Shown: positions 18,286 to 27,135, counted from the stretch's first letter. The stretch is DNA of 64,000 nt from Pseudomonas mandelii (GCF_900106065.1 NZ_LT629796.1:4247501-4311500), one strand, 5' to 3'. Made by a program: numbers and translations. Notes: a model not told the origin generated them from the sequence alone.

Positions 18286-19068
18286 TCAGATCGCGTTGTG
18301 GGTTTTCAGCCAGCCCAGGCCCGCTTCAGTGGTGGTCAGCGGTTTGTATTCACAACCAACCCAACCCTGATAACCGATGCGGTCCAAGTGTTCGAACAGG
18401 AAGCGGTAGTTGATTTCACCGGTGCCCGGTTCGTTGCGCCCCGGGTTATCGGCCAACTGGATGTGGTTGATCTCGCCCAGATGCGCAGCCATGGTGCGGG
18501 CCAGGTCGCCCTCCATGATTTGCATGTGATAGATGTCGTATTGCAGGAACAGATTGGCGCTGCCGACCTGTTCGCGAATCGACAGGGCTTGCGCCGTGTT
18601 GTTCAGGTAGAAACCCGGGATGTCGCGGGTGTTGATCGCTTCCATCACCAGTTTGATGCCCGCCGCTTGCAGCTTGTCGGCGGCGTACTTGAGGTTGGCG
18701 ACGAAGGTTTTTTCCACGGTGGCATCGTCGACACCTTGTGGACGAATACCCGCCAGGCAGTTGACCTGGGTGTTGCCCAACACTTTTGCGTAAGCGATCG
18801 CCAGATCGACTCCGGCGCGGAACTCTTCAACCCGGTCTGGCAGGCACGCGATACCGCGTTCGCCCTTTGCCCAGTCACCGGCCGGCAGGTTGAACAGCAC
18901 TTGGGTCAGGCCGTTGGCGTCGAGCTTGGCCTTGATCTCGGCAGAGCTGAAGTCGTAGGGGAACAGGTACTCGACACCACTGAAGCCGGCCTTGGCGGCC
19001 GCTTCGAAACGGGCAAGAAAATCCTGCTCAGTGAACAGCATGGACAGGTTGGCTGCGAAACGCGGCAT
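18286..19068 (-). CDS. hyi: Hydroxypyruvate isomerase
   Basis: 260 residues of the xylose-isomerase-like TIM barrel family, with characteristic LSMLFTEQDFLARFEAAA, metal-binding stretches ending VMEAINTRDIPGF and FLQYDIYHMQIMEGD, and a C-terminal VGCEYKP. It interconverts hydroxypyruvate and tartronate semialdehyde. The ATG at 19068 with GGGAGA before it is chosen; the in-frame extension upstream is translated repeat sequence. It is the second gene of the gcl operon. Confidence 0.93.
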   Translation of the reverse strand: MPRFAANLSMLFTEQDFLARFEAAAKAGFSGVEYLFPYDFSSAEIKAKLDANGLTQVLFNLPAGDWAKGERGIACLPDRVEEFRAGVDLAIAYAKVLGNTQVNCLAGIRPQGVDDATVEKTFVANLKYAADKLQAAGIKLVMEAINTRDIPGFYLNNTAQALSIREQVGSANLFLQYDIYHMQIMEGDLARTMAAHLGEINHIQLADNPGRNEPGTGEINYRFLFEHLDRIGYQGWVGCEYKPLTTTEAGLGWLKTHNAI

Positions 19069-19097
19069 GGTGGTCTCCCGTAAATTTGTGCAGTCCC

Positions 19098-19226
19098 CTG
19101 TGGGTGCGAGCCTGTGTGGCGAGGGAGCTTGCTCCCGCTCGGCTGCGAAGCAGTCGCAAAGCTTTTGGGGCCGCTTCGCGACCCAGCGGGAGCAAGCTCC
19201 CTCGCCACACAGGCGCGCTCCCACAG
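19098..19226. repeat. Long nested REPIN/cruciform (GGCGAGGGAGCTTGCTCCCGC class)
   Basis: A near-perfect inverted repeat of about 45 bases per arm. The outer arms are CTGTGGGTGCGAGCCTGTGT-like and the inner arms TGGCGAGGGAGCTTGCTCCC; the centre also pairs (GGCTGCGAAGC... / ...GCTTCGCGACC). It sits between gcl and hyi and would form a strong RNA hairpin in the operon mRNA. Confidence 0.85.
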
Positions 19227-19242
19227 TGGGAACGATCAGCAG

Positions 19243-21018
19243 TTAATCGAGCAGCGAAATCGCCGTTGGCGCATCGTTGCCGACCAGCGCCAGGTCTTCG
19301 AATTCATTGACGGCGTTGATCTCGGTGCCCATGGAAATGTTGGTCACGCGCTCCAGAATAATCTCGACGATCACCGGCACCTTGAACTCTTCGATCAGCT
19401 CTTGAGCCTTGCGCAGGGCAGGCTGGATCTGACCCGGTTCGAACACCCGCAGCGCCTTGCAACCGAGGCCCTCGGCCACCGCGACGTGGTCGACACCGTA
19501 ACCATTGAGTTCCGGGGCGTTCAGGTTATCGAAGGACAGCTGTACGCAGTAGTCCATGTCGAAACCGCGCTGGGCCTGACGAATCAACCCCAGGTACGAA
19601 TTGTTGACCACAACGTGGATGTACGGCAGCTTGAACTGCGCGCCCACCGCCAATTCCTCGATCATGAACTGGAAATCATAGTCGCCCGACAGCGCCACGA
19701 CCTTGCGGGTCGGATCGGCTTTGACCACGCCCAGTGCTGCCGGAATGGTCCAGCCCAACGGGCCGGCCTGGCCGCAGTTGATCCAGTGACGAGGCTTGTA
19801 GACGTGCAGGAACTGCGCGCCGGCAATCTGCGACAGACCGATGGTGCTGACGTAACAGGTGTCTTTGCCGAACACCTGGTTCATCTCTTCGTAAACCCGT
19901 TGCGGCTTGACCGGCACGTTGTCGAAGTGAGTCTTGCGCTGCAGGCTGGCTTTGCGCTGCTGGCAGTCTTGCAGCCAGGCGCTGCGGTTTTTCAGTTTGC
20001 CGGCGGCTTGCCATTCGCGAGCGACTTCGATGAACACGGTCAACGCGGCCGCGGCGTCGGAGACGATGCCCAGGTCCGGGTTGAACACGCGGCCGATTTG
20101 CGTCGGCTCGATGTCGACGTGAATGAACTTGCGGCCTTCGGTGTACACATCGATCGAACCGGTGTGGCGGTTGGCCCAACGGTTACCGACGCCCAACACC
20201 ACGTCGGACTTGAGCAGGGTGGCGTTGCCGTAACGGTGCGATGTCTGCAAACCGACCATGCCGACCATCAGCGGGTGATCGTCCGGGATGGTGCCCCAGC
20301 CCATCAGGGTCGGGATCACCGGGATACCGGTCAGCTCGGCGAATTCCACCAGCAACTCGCTGGCATCGGCATTGATGATGCCGCCACCGGCCACCAGCAA
20401 TGGACGCTCGGCCTGATCGAGCATGGCCAGGGCCTTCTCGATTTGCACACGGTTAGCGGTTGGCTTGGCCAGCGGCAGTGGTTGGTAGGCATCGATGTCG
20501 AATTCGATTTCAGCCATCTGCACGTCGAACGGCAAGTCGATCAGCACCGGGCCTGGACGGCCGGAGCGCATTTCATAGAAGGCTTTCTGGAACGCATACG
20601 GCACCTGGCCCGGTTCCATGACGGTGGTTGCCCACTTGGTCACTGGTTTGACGATCGCGGTGATGTCGACAGCCTGGAAGTCTTCCTTGTGCATACGGGC
20701 GCGGGGGGCCTGGCCGGTAATGCAAAGAATCGGGATCGAGTCGGCCGAGGCGCTATAGAGCCCGGTGACCATGTCGGTGCCGGCCGGGCCGGAGGTGCCG
20801 ATGCACACGCCGATGTTGCCGGCCTTGGTGCGGGTGTAGCCCTCGGCCATGTGCGAGGCACCTTCAACGTGGCGCGCGAGGACGTGATCGATGCCACCAA
20901 CCTTCTGCAAGGCGGAGTACAGCGGGTTGATCGCGGCGCCCGGGATGCCAAAAGCGGTATCAACCCCTTCACGGCGCATCACCAGAACGGCGGCTTCGAT
21001 TGCTCTCATTTTGCTCAT
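19243..21018 (-). CDS. gcl: Glyoxylate carboligase (tartronate-semialdehyde synthase)
   Basis: 591 residues of the ThDP-dependent acetolactate-synthase family. Valine 51 ([14 protein letters not shown]) replaces the catalytic glutamate found in other ThDP enzymes, the known hallmark of true glyoxylate carboligase. The ThDP/Mg site is [15 protein letters not shown] then VVNNSYLG. Two glyoxylate give tartronate semialdehyde and CO2. The ATG at 21018 with AGAGG before it was chosen over an upstream in-frame start. It is the first gene of the glycerate-pathway operon, behind a TTGTATACAA palindrome. Confidence 0.96.
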   Translation of the reverse strand: MSKMRAIEAAVLVMRREGVDTAFGIPGAAINPLYSALQKVGGIDHVLARHVEGASHMAEGYTRTKAGNIGVCIGTSGPAGTDMVTGLYSASADSIPILCITGQAPRARMHKEDFQAVDITAIVKPVTKWATTVMEPGQVPYAFQKAFYEMRSGRPGPVLIDLPFDVQMAEIEFDIDAYQPLPLAKPTANRVQIEKALAMLDQAERPLLVAGGGIINADASELLVEFAELTGIPVIPTLMGWGTIPDDHPLMVGMVGLQTSHRYGNATLLKSDVVLGVGNRWANRHTGSIDVYTEGRKFIHVDIEPTQIGRVFNPDLGIVSDAAAALTVFIEVAREWQAAGKLKNRSAWLQDCQQRKASLQRKTHFDNVPVKPQRVYEEMNQVFGKDTCYVSTIGLSQIAGAQFLHVYKPRHWINCGQAGPLGWTIPAALGVVKADPTRKVVALSGDYDFQFMIEELAVGAQFKLPYIHVVVNNSYLGLIRQAQRGFDMDYCVQLSFDNLNAPELNGYGVDHVAVAEGLGCKALRVFEPGQIQPALRKAQELIEEFKVPVIVEIILERVTNISMGTEINAVNEFEDLALVGNDAPTAISLLD

Positions 21019-21044
21019 GGTTTTGTGCCTCTTACGTTTTGTAA

Positions 21045-21054
21045 TTGTATACAA
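21045..21054. promoter_or_regulatory. Palindromic operator TTGTATACAA near gcl
   Basis: A perfect 10-bp palindrome 27 bases upstream of the gcl start. Its GT-N-N-AC core matches sites of FCD-type GntR regulators. An identical copy lies at 21183-21192. Confidence 0.6.
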
Positions 21055-21182
21055 GTGGCTTTGCGCAGAGTGTATTCACGGCGGACGGCGCAGGTCAATC
21101 CATTTTCTCAAGCGACTGTTTCATTCGTCGGAAGCCCGTTCTGCTGTGGCTTTTCGTCGCATGTGGCGCTTTTCGATAATTA

Positions 21183-21192
21183 TTGTATACAA
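21183..21192. promoter_or_regulatory. Second TTGTATACAA operator, toward the GlcG-like gene
   Basis: Identical to the palindrome at 21045, 138 bases away and 94 bases upstream of the divergent GlcG-like gene. The AT-rich surroundings (AATTATTGTATACAAAAAAA) suggest overlap with a promoter. Confidence 0.6.
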
Positions 21193-21285
21193 AAAAATAA
21201 CTCATTGTGTTCTATTTGTTGCATCGGACTGCGACGCAAGCGCGCAGTCCACTGGCTTTCCCTATAACAAAATGAGGACGGCACC

Positions 21286-21726
21286 ATGAGCGCTTTAACC
21301 TTGAAAGTTGCAGTCAACCTGATCGATCAGGCCATCACCGCTGGGCGTACTATCTCCGCGGCTCCACTGACCATCGCGGTGCTGGATGCCGGCGGGCACT
21401 TGATTACCTTGCAGCGCGAAGACGGCGCCAGCCTGCTGCGCCCGCAAGTCGCCATCGGCAAAGCCTGGGGCGCCATCGCCCTCGGCAAAGGCTCACGCCT
21501 GCTGGCGCTGGACGCCCAACAACGACCGGCGTTCTTTGCCGCGCTGAACAGCCTGGGGCAGGGCAGCGTCGTGCCGGCACCGGGCGGCGTGTTGATTCGG
21601 GATCAGGACGGGAATGTGCTGGGGGCGGTGGGGGTCAGCGGGGATCTGTCGGACGTTGACGAGCAGTGCGCGATCAGTGCGATCGAGGCGGTGGGGTTGA
21701 GGGCGGATGCGGGGGTTACTGCTTGA
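21286..21726 (+). CDS. GlcG/HbpS-family heme-degrading domain protein
   Basis: 146 residues matching the GlcG/HbpS/Cbi-like family: APLTIAVLDAGGHLITLQREDGAS near the N-terminus, the KAWGAIALGKGSR segment, GGVLIRDQDGNVLGAVGVSG, and D..CA..AI at the end. Members are linked to glycolate/glyoxylate operons or bind heme, and their exact role is unsettled. AGGACGGCACC precedes the ATG. It is divergent from gcl and shares its operator region, which suggests co-regulation with glyoxylate use. Confidence 0.85.
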   Translation: MSALTLKVAVNLIDQAITAGRTISAAPLTIAVLDAGGHLITLQREDGASLLRPQVAIGKAWGAIALGKGSRLLALDAQQRPAFFAALNSLGQGSVVPAPGGVLIRDQDGNVLGAVGVSGDLSDVDEQCAISAIEAVGLRADAGVTA

Positions 21727-21745
21727 TTTGGGGTGACTGATTAAT

Positions 21746-21844
21746 CGCTATCGCGAGCAGGCTCACTCCTACAAGGATCGGGGTTGGACACAAAATGTCT
21801 GAACACCACAAACCCCCTGTAGGAGTGAGCCTGCTCGCGATAGC
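21746..21844. repeat. REPIN upstream of the RAYT gene
   Basis: Inverted pair of the GTAGGAGTGAGCCTGCTCGCGA class at 21746-21773 and 21817-21844, ending 92 bases before the RAYT start. REP copies flanking RAYT genes are the typical arrangement. Confidence 0.87.
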
Positions 21845-21935
21845 TATCTACCTGACACATCCAGCCAAAAGTTTGTCCCGTCTTCCTTAATCCACAGGAC
21901 TAGCCTTTTCCTGACCTGATCATGGGAGGCAAGGA

Positions 21936-22394
21936 ATGCCGGATTTACCTGCTGCACACCGATTGCGAGTCGGGCGCTATGCCGAAGCCAGCCGGATTTA
22001 TTTGTTAACCAGCAATACACTTCACAGGATCCCGGTTTTCAAGGATTTTGCCTTGGGCAGGCTGGTCGTCGATCAATTTCGAAATGCGCAGAATCTAGGC
22101 TTGGCGAACTCACTGGCGTGGGTAGTCATGCCCGATCATTTTCATTGGTTGATTGAATTACAGCAGGGCTCTTTGAGCGAGTTGATGCAAAAGACCAAGT
22201 CGATGAGTACCAAAGCGGTGAAGCAGCGTACCGGTCGAAATATTAGCCTCTGGCAGAGAGGATTCCATGATCGGGCACTTCGGCGGGAGGAGGATTTGGT
22301 GAAGTTGGCGAGGTATGTCGTGGCCAACCCGTTGCGGGCTGGACTGGTGGAGAAACTGGGCGATTATCCGTTGTGGGATGCGATTTGGGTTTGA
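21936..22394 (+). CDS. rayT: REP-associated tyrosine transposase (RAYT)
   Basis: 152 residues of the Y1 (IS200/IS605-like) transposase superfamily. The histidine-hydrophobic-histidine motif is H68-F-H70 in VMPDHFHWLIEL; the likely nucleophile is Y127 in LARYVVANPLRAG; the family signature SLWQRGFHDRALR lies between. RAYTs are single-copy, vertically kept genes thought to mobilise REP/REPIN sequences in trans. It is intact, flanked on both sides by REPINs of one class, and is the probable source of the many such repeats in this window. TGGGAGGCAAGGA lies before the ATG. Confidence 0.92.
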   Translation: MPDLPAAHRLRVGRYAEASRIYLLTSNTLHRIPVFKDFALGRLVVDQFRNAQNLGLANSLAWVVMPDHFHWLIELQQGSLSELMQKTKSMSTKAVKQRTGRNISLWQRGFHDRALRREEDLVKLARYVVANPLRAGLVEKLGDYPLWDAIWV

Positions 22395-22413
22395 GTTGGG
22401 ACCGTATCGCCTC

Positions 22414-22480
22414 GATCGCGAGCAGGCTCACTCCTACAGGGGAATGCATTCCAAATGCAGGAGTGAGCCTGCTGACGATA
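22414..22480. repeat. REPIN downstream of the RAYT gene
   Basis: Inverted pair around a short 15-base centre containing GGAATGCATTCC, same class as 21746. The right unit has a small change (GCTGACGATA instead of GCTCGCGATA). Confidence 0.82.
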
Positions 22481-22495
22481 AGCCGCAGCGCAGTC

Positions 22496-23104
22496 TCACT
22501 GATCCGGCTCACACCCCTTCAGCACCAGCCGAATTATCGTCTGCGCCGCCGCTTCATAGTCCTCTTCATCCAGCTTGGCCTTGCCAGTAATGGCCGTGAT
22601 CTGCCAGTCAAAGTCAGCATAGGTCTGCGTCGCGGCCCAGATGCTGAACATCAGGTGGTTAGGGTCGATTGGGGCGATCTGGCCGCGGTCGATCCAGGTC
22701 TGGATGCAGTCGATGTTGTGCTTGGCCTGGCCGTTGAGCTGTTCGACCAGGTCGGCACTCAGGTGCGGGGCGCCGTGCATGATTTCGCTGGCGAATACCT
22801 TGGAGGCGAAAGGCAAGTCGCGGGAGATGCGGATTTTCGAGCGAATGTAGCCACTCAGCACTTCGCTGGGCACACCGTCGGCGTTGAACGGCGTCGACGC
22901 CTGCAGAATCGGCTCGATGATGCTTTCCAGGACCTCGCGGTAGAGGTTTTCCTTGGATTTGAAGTAGTAATAGACGTTGGGCTTGGGCAATCCCGCCTTG
23001 GCTGCGATATCACTGGTTTTGGTCGCTGCGAAGCCCTTGTCGGCAAATTCTTCACTGGCGGCACGCAGGATCAGTTCTTTGTTGCGCTCGCGGATAGTGC
23101 TCAT
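22496..23104 (-). CDS. TetR-family regulator, RutR/YcdC-like
   Basis: 202 residues. The N-terminal helix-turn-helix is clear (ASEEFADKGFAATKTSDIAAKAG then KPNVYYYFKSKENLYREVL) and the C-terminal part has RutR-like segments (SRDLPFASKVFASEIMHGAP; IAPIDPNHLMFSIWAATQTYADF). RutR in E. coli senses uracil and controls pyrimidine degradation; whether this protein shares that ligand is unknown. The ATG at 23104 was chosen over an upstream in-frame start at 23167. It is divergent from the DUF808 gene (134-bp gap). Confidence 0.85.
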   Translation of the reverse strand: MSTIRERNKELILRAASEEFADKGFAATKTSDIAAKAGLPKPNVYYYFKSKENLYREVLESIIEPILQASTPFNADGVPSEVLSGYIRSKIRISRDLPFASKVFASEIMHGAPHLSADLVEQLNGQAKHNIDCIQTWIDRGQIAPIDPNHLMFSIWAATQTYADFDWQITAITGKAKLDEEDYEAAAQTIIRLVLKGCEPDQ

Positions 23105-23238
23105 AAACCAGGGGGTTCCTTGCCTGTTCTGGCGGTTGCGCATGGTATCACCGGCCTCGCGCGGCACTCAAGAATGCCCCGTGTGGCGCTCGGTCGCGCT
23201 ATGCTGCGCGGCATTCATTCAAGAAGGAAACCTGATTT

Positions 23239-24153
23239 ATGGCAGGAAGCAGTTTGCTGATGCTGATCGACGACATCGCCGCCGTTCTCGACGATGTGGC
23301 GTTGATGACCAAAATGGCCGCCAAGAAGACCGCCGGCGTGCTCGGCGACGATCTGGCGCTCAATGCCCAGCAGGTCAGCGGCGTGCGTGCCGAACGGGAA
23401 ATACCGGTCGTTTGGGCCGTGGCCAAGGGCTCGTTTCTCAACAAACTGATCCTGGTGCCGTCGGCGCTGGCGATCAGCGTGTTCATCCCGTGGCTGGTCA
23501 CCCCACTGTTGATGGTCGGTGGCGCCTACCTGTGTTTCGAAGGTTTCGAGAAACTCGCCCACAAATTCCTGCACAGCAAGGCTGAAGATCAGGCCGAACA
23601 TGCCGAGCTGGTCGAAGCGGTGGCCGATCCTGCTGTTGATCTGGTGGCGTTCGAGAAAGACAAGATCAAGGGCGCTATCCGCACCGACTTCATCCTGTCG
23701 GCGGAAATCATCGCCATCACCCTCGGCACCGTGGCAGATGCGTCGTTGACTCAGCAGGTTATCGTGCTGTCGGGTATTGCCATCGTCATGACTATCGGTG
23801 TCTATGGCCTGGTGGCGGGTATCGTCAAGCTTGATGATCTCGGCCTGTGGCTGACCCAGAAGCCCGGGCAGATGGCCAAAAGCATCGGCGGCGGGATTCT
23901 GCGCGCAGCGCCGTACATGATGAAAGGCCTGTCGGTGATCGGCACTGCAGCAATGTTCCTGGTGGGCGGCGGGATTCTGACCCATGGCGTGCCGGTGGTT
24001 CATCACTGGATTGAGAGCGTCAGTGCAGGGGCGGGCGGTGCCGGGTTTATCGTGCCGACGTTGCTGAATGCGGTGGCGGGGATTGTGGCCGGAGCTGTGG
24101 TGCTGGCGGGTGTGATGGTCGCCAGCAAAATCTGGAAAACACTGAAAGGCTAG
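23239..24153 (+). CDS. DUF808 family inner-membrane protein (YedI-like)
   Basis: 304 residues. The N-terminus is the DUF808 hallmark ([20 protein letters not shown] then [20 protein letters not shown]), followed by about six to seven membrane segments and a lumenal or cytosolic acidic stretch (about 115-140). The function of YedI-type proteins is unknown. GAAGGAAACC precedes the ATG. It is divergent from the TetR gene and ends at a REPIN and a bidirectional terminator. Confidence 0.85.
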   Translation: MAGSSLLMLIDDIAAVLDDVALMTKMAAKKTAGVLGDDLALNAQQVSGVRAEREIPVVWAVAKGSFLNKLILVPSALAISVFIPWLVTPLLMVGGAYLCFEGFEKLAHKFLHSKAEDQAEHAELVEAVADPAVDLVAFEKDKIKGAIRTDFILSAEIIAITLGTVADASLTQQVIVLSGIAIVMTIGVYGLVAGIVKLDDLGLWLTQKPGQMAKSIGGGILRAAPYMMKGLSVIGTAAMFLVGGGILTHGVPVVHHWIESVSAGAGGAGFIVPTLLNAVAGIVAGAVVLAGVMVASKIWKTLKG

Positions 24154-24171
24154 AAGCTGGGCACTTTCCAA

Positions 24172-24263
24172 GTGTGGGAGCGAGCCTGCTCGCGATAGCG
24201 GTGTTTCAGTCAGCATAGATATTGACTGTGCTGGCCCCATCGCGAGCAGGCTCGCTCCCACAT
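24172..24263. repeat. REPIN (GTGGGAGCGAGCCTGCTCGCGA class)
   Basis: Inverted pair at 24173-24201 and 24235-24262; the two arms are identical over TGTGGGAGCGAGCCTGCTCG. Confidence 0.87.
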
Positions 24264-24291
24264 TGGTTTTTTGGTGTTTGAGAGACCTCAT

Positions 24292-24329
24292 AAAAAAGGC
24301 CATTCGACGCGAATCGAATGGCCTTTTTT
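24292..24329. terminator. Bidirectional terminator between DUF808 and mlaA-like genes
   Basis: A 16-bp perfect stem (AAAAAAGGCCATTCGA and its complement) with loop CGCGAA and a T6 tract on either strand, at a convergent gene junction. Confidence 0.93.
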
Positions 24330-24342
24330 GTTGCCGATGAAA

Positions 24343-25131
24343 TTACTCGGCGATCTGCAACTTGCGTGACTCGGTGTACACGTAGCGCACCTTCTCATAC
24401 TCGAACGGCGAGTTCAGCTGGCCGTAGCGGAAGCTGTTCTGGTAGCGCTTGTCGACGCCGCGCAGGGCCCAGACCTCAGGATGGTTGGAGCTGACTTCCG
24501 AGACGTTCAGGAAGTTGATCGCCGATTCGGCGCTGAAGTCCACCACCAGGCCGCCGGTGTCGCGGATGTTCGACGGGCCGAGGATCGGCAACACGAAATA
24601 AGCGCCGCCCGGTACACCGTAGAAGCCCAGGGTCTGGCCGAAGTCTTCGCTCTGGCGCGGCAGGCCCATGGCCGTGGCCGGGTCCCACAGGCCGGCGATG
24701 CCGATGGTGGTGTTGAGCAACAGGCGTGCGGTGGTTTCCATCGAACGCTTGCCCTTGAACTGCAGCAGGCTGTTCATCAGGTTCGGCACATCGCCGATGT
24801 TATTGAAGAAGTTGCTCACTCCGGTGCGCAGGAAACTCGGGGTGATGTAGCGATAACCGTCGACTACCGGCAGGAACACCCATTGGTCGAAGCGGTAGTT
24901 GAAGTGATAAACCCGGCGGTTCCACTCTTCCAGCGGGTCGTAGACGTTCAGCGCATTGAGCGTGGAACGTTCGAACTCGCGCTGATCCAGCCCCGGGTTG
25001 AACTTGAGTTTGCTCAGCGGTTCCTTGAAACCGTCACTGTCGACCACGACAGGTGCGTTGGCTTTGCTGTTGTCGGCATTGGCGACGCCTGCACAGAGTA
25101 ACGCAGCGATAAGCAGGAGGTATTTAGCCAC
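24343..25131 (-). CDS. MlaA-family (VacJ-like) protein, non-canonical signal
   Basis: 262 residues with the MlaA domain: DPLEEWNRRVYHFNYRFDQW, the ring-forming amphipathic segment PSFLRTGVSNFFNNIGDVPNL (split here as PSFLRTGVSNFF + NNIGDVPNL), then GLPRQSEDFGQTLGFYGVP. MlaA removes mislocalised phospholipids from the outer membrane outer leaflet. The signal is AALLCAGVANA-D: the cysteine has leucine at -1, not the Gly/Ala of a lipobox, so it may be cleaved by signal peptidase I rather than lipidated. It overlaps the upstream hydrolase gene by eight bases, so it is likely a paralog rather than the mla-locus copy. Confidence 0.85.
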   Translation of the reverse strand: MAKYLLLIAALLCAGVANADNSKANAPVVVDSDGFKEPLSKLKFNPGLDQREFERSTLNALNVYDPLEEWNRRVYHFNYRFDQWVFLPVVDGYRYITPSFLRTGVSNFFNNIGDVPNLMNSLLQFKGKRSMETTARLLLNTTIGIAGLWDPATAMGLPRQSEDFGQTLGFYGVPGGAYFVLPILGPSNIRDTGGLVVDFSAESAINFLNVSEVSSNHPEVWALRGVDKRYQNSFRYGQLNSPFEYEKVRYVYTESRKLQIAE

Positions 25132-26422
25132 GGAAGAACTCCAGCATAGCGTCGCTGTTGACGCGGTAATTTAGGTTGCCGCAATGGCCGCCCAGTGGAT
25201 AAACGGTCAAGCGGTCGCCGAAAGTCTTGCGCAGGAAACCGAGGTCGCCAGGGCCGAGGATCACGTCGTCGGCGTTGTGCATGACGGCGATTTTCGGGCT
25301 GTCGTGCAGGTAATCCTTGAGGGCATACAGGCTGACTTGGTCGATCAGTTGCAGCAGGCTGCCGCCGTCGGTGCGGGCGCGCCACATCGGGATCACTTGC
25401 TCGGTGATGTAGCAGTCGAAGTCGCATTGCAGCGCACGCTTGAGGAACGGCGTGAGGCTGGTGCCTTCGGTGATCGGGTATTTCGGCGGGGTGATCAGGC
25501 CGCGACGATTGATCAGGTCCGAGGTGAAGGCAATGTCGGCCGCCGAAAAGCGGAACGAAGTGCCGATCAGCATGGCCATCTGCTCGTTGGTCAGGTGCTG
25601 CTTGGACTGCTGGAAGTCGTAGAGCAGGGCATCGTTGAGGTCGATGTAGCCTTTTTGCTGGAAGTAGCGAGTCAGTTTGTTCAGCACCAGTTCATAAAAC
25701 GTGGTGCTGTTGTTGATGCCCTTGACCTCGGTCTGGACCAGCTTGTCCAGGTTGGTGATCGAGGTGTAGAGGTTGACCGGCGGGTTGAGCAGCAAGACTT
25801 TCTTGAAGTTGAAGCTGCGACGGGTTTCGTCCAGGTGCGCGACGAAGGCTGCGTCCAGCGCGCCCAGGCTGTAACCGGTCAGGTAGTAATCGGTGACGGC
25901 AACGTGCGGGTTTTGCGCCCGGACAGCCTGCATCACCCGGTACATGTCTTCGGCGTCTTCCTTGGTGATACCCGGTGTGGCAAAGCGTGAGGCCGCGCTC
26001 ATAAAGTCGAAACTGGTGGGCGACGACAGTTGCACCACGTGATAACCGGCCTTGTAGTAGAGCTTTTTCAGGTATTCATTGAGGCTGCTGTCATAACGCG
26101 CACCGGTGCCGGCGATCAGGAAGATCAGCGGCGCAGCCTTGTCCTGAGTGGCAATACGATAGGTCAGCTTTTTGACCGGCCAGAAATTGTCTGGCAGTTC
26201 GAATGCACGCTCCGGGCGCAGAGTCACGCTGCGAGTCTGCTGATCGATGTCGTCGTCCAGCGGTAACTCCGGGCGCAGGTCCGGCGGAGTCGTGGCAATG
26301 GTCGCCTCGAACGGGTTGGTCAAGGGGTAGCCATAACTGGCGGCGTCGATATCGACCGCCAGTGCGGACGCACTCAAAATAAGGCCGCCAAACAGGGCGG
26401 CGAAGCGCAAGGAACGGAGCAT
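25124..26422 (-). CDS. Secreted alpha/beta hydrolase coupled to an MlaA paralog
   Basis: 432 residues with a signal peptide (cleavage near SALAV, residue 22) and an alpha/beta-hydrolase fold: strand FLIAGTGARYDSSL with the oxyanion region, nucleophile elbow GYSLGA (S185), an acid in HNADDVILGPGD (about 390) and histidine in GGHCGN (about 415). Some databases label such Pseudomonas proteins 'serine/threonine kinase', but no kinase motif is visible. The overlap with the mlaA-like gene suggests a role in envelope lipid handling; the substrate is unknown. Confidence 0.75.
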   Translation of the reverse strand: MLRSLRFAALFGGLILSASALAVDIDAASYGYPLTNPFEATIATTPPDLRPELPLDDDIDQQTRSVTLRPERAFELPDNFWPVKKLTYRIATQDKAAPLIFLIAGTGARYDSSLNEYLKKLYYKAGYHVVQLSSPTSFDFMSAASRFATPGITKEDAEDMYRVMQAVRAQNPHVAVTDYYLTGYSLGALDAAFVAHLDETRRSFNFKKVLLLNPPVNLYTSITNLDKLVQTEVKGINNSTTFYELVLNKLTRYFQQKGYIDLNDALLYDFQQSKQHLTNEQMAMLIGTSFRFSAADIAFTSDLINRRGLITPPKYPITEGTSLTPFLKRALQCDFDCYITEQVIPMWRARTDGGSLLQLIDQVSLYALKDYLHDSPKIAVMHNADDVILGPGDLGFLRKTFGDRLTVYPLGGHCGNLNYRVNSDAMLEFFRG

Positions 26423-26646
26423 GACTAGATCCCTTAGAGGAAGGTGCCGAATGAAGTTCGCAGGCTATGACCACGGGGTTTGCGCCAAAGTGCCATGCTG
26501 CGGCACCAATCTGGGCGAATTTCGGATCAATAGTAGGTGGACGATACACTTTGCAGCTATTTCGTGACTAATTATCTGTTACGCGCGTTTGCTTAGCGCT
26601 GCCGGAGGATTAAGCTGGCCGCCGTTTTCGTTTATTGGAGTGCTTC

Positions 26647-27015
26647 ATGTCCCGCCGTCTGCCCGTGATTCTGCTACTCGTTCTGCTGCCATTATGGCTG
26701 GCCGCCAGTTATGGCGCGCGTTATGGCTTTATGGAGGATGCGCAGTGGGTTGGCATCTGCGTGGACGAGGCGAGCCGCTGGGAATGCCAGATTCGTTCGA
26801 ACCTGGGCTTGATGATTCACTTCAAGGTGTTGGGCTTTGCTGCACTGGCCGCTGCGATCATCGGGTTTGTGGTGCCGGGCCGGGCAGGGTGGTGGCTGGC
26901 GGTGCTGGCGCTGCTGTTCGGGTTTCCGGCGCTGGCGTTGTACAACACGACCTTGGCCGTTTTTGCGGTGGTGATTGCCGGGTTGCGGCTGGTCCGGGCC
27001 TCCCGTAGCGCCTGA
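26647..27015 (+). CDS. Small inner-membrane protein of unknown function
   Basis: 122 residues with an N-terminal hydrophobic helix, a short loop containing two cysteines (VGICVDEASRWECQI, residues about 34-49) and three further membrane helices. The two loop cysteines lie on the probable periplasmic side and could form a disulfide. TTGGAG lies six bases before the ATG at 26647. It is a single gene between a minus-strand hydrolase and a REPIN. No family recognised. Confidence 0.7.
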   Translation: MSRRLPVILLLVLLPLWLAASYGARYGFMEDAQWVGICVDEASRWECQIRSNLGLMIHFKVLGFAALAAAIIGFVVPGRAGWWLAVLALLFGFPALALYNTTLAVFAVVIAGLRLVRASRSA

Positions 27016-27023
27016 TAGTCCGT

Positions 27024-27113
27024 CTTCGCGGGCAAGCCTCGCTCCTGCAGGATCTTCGTCGTACACAACATCTGTATTCGCCGAACCTGTGGGAGCGTGG
27101 CTTGCGCGCGAAG
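27024..27113. repeat. REPIN (GAGCGAGGCTTGCCCGCGAAG class)
   Basis: Inverted pair at 27024-27051 and 27086-27113; the right unit has GCGCGCGAAG in place of GCCCGCGAAG. Confidence 0.8.
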
Positions 27114-27135
27114 AGGCCACCAGCTGCGCTGAAGA

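Noticed and set aside
19243..21018. Missing catalytic glutamate in the ThDP enzyme as a sign of inactivation
   Set aside because: Valine at position 51 is the known functional feature of glyoxylate carboligase.
22315..23260. Plus-strand frames antisense to the TetR gene
   Set aside because: They run through a REPIN and the reverse of a clear TetR gene, with no coding similarity.
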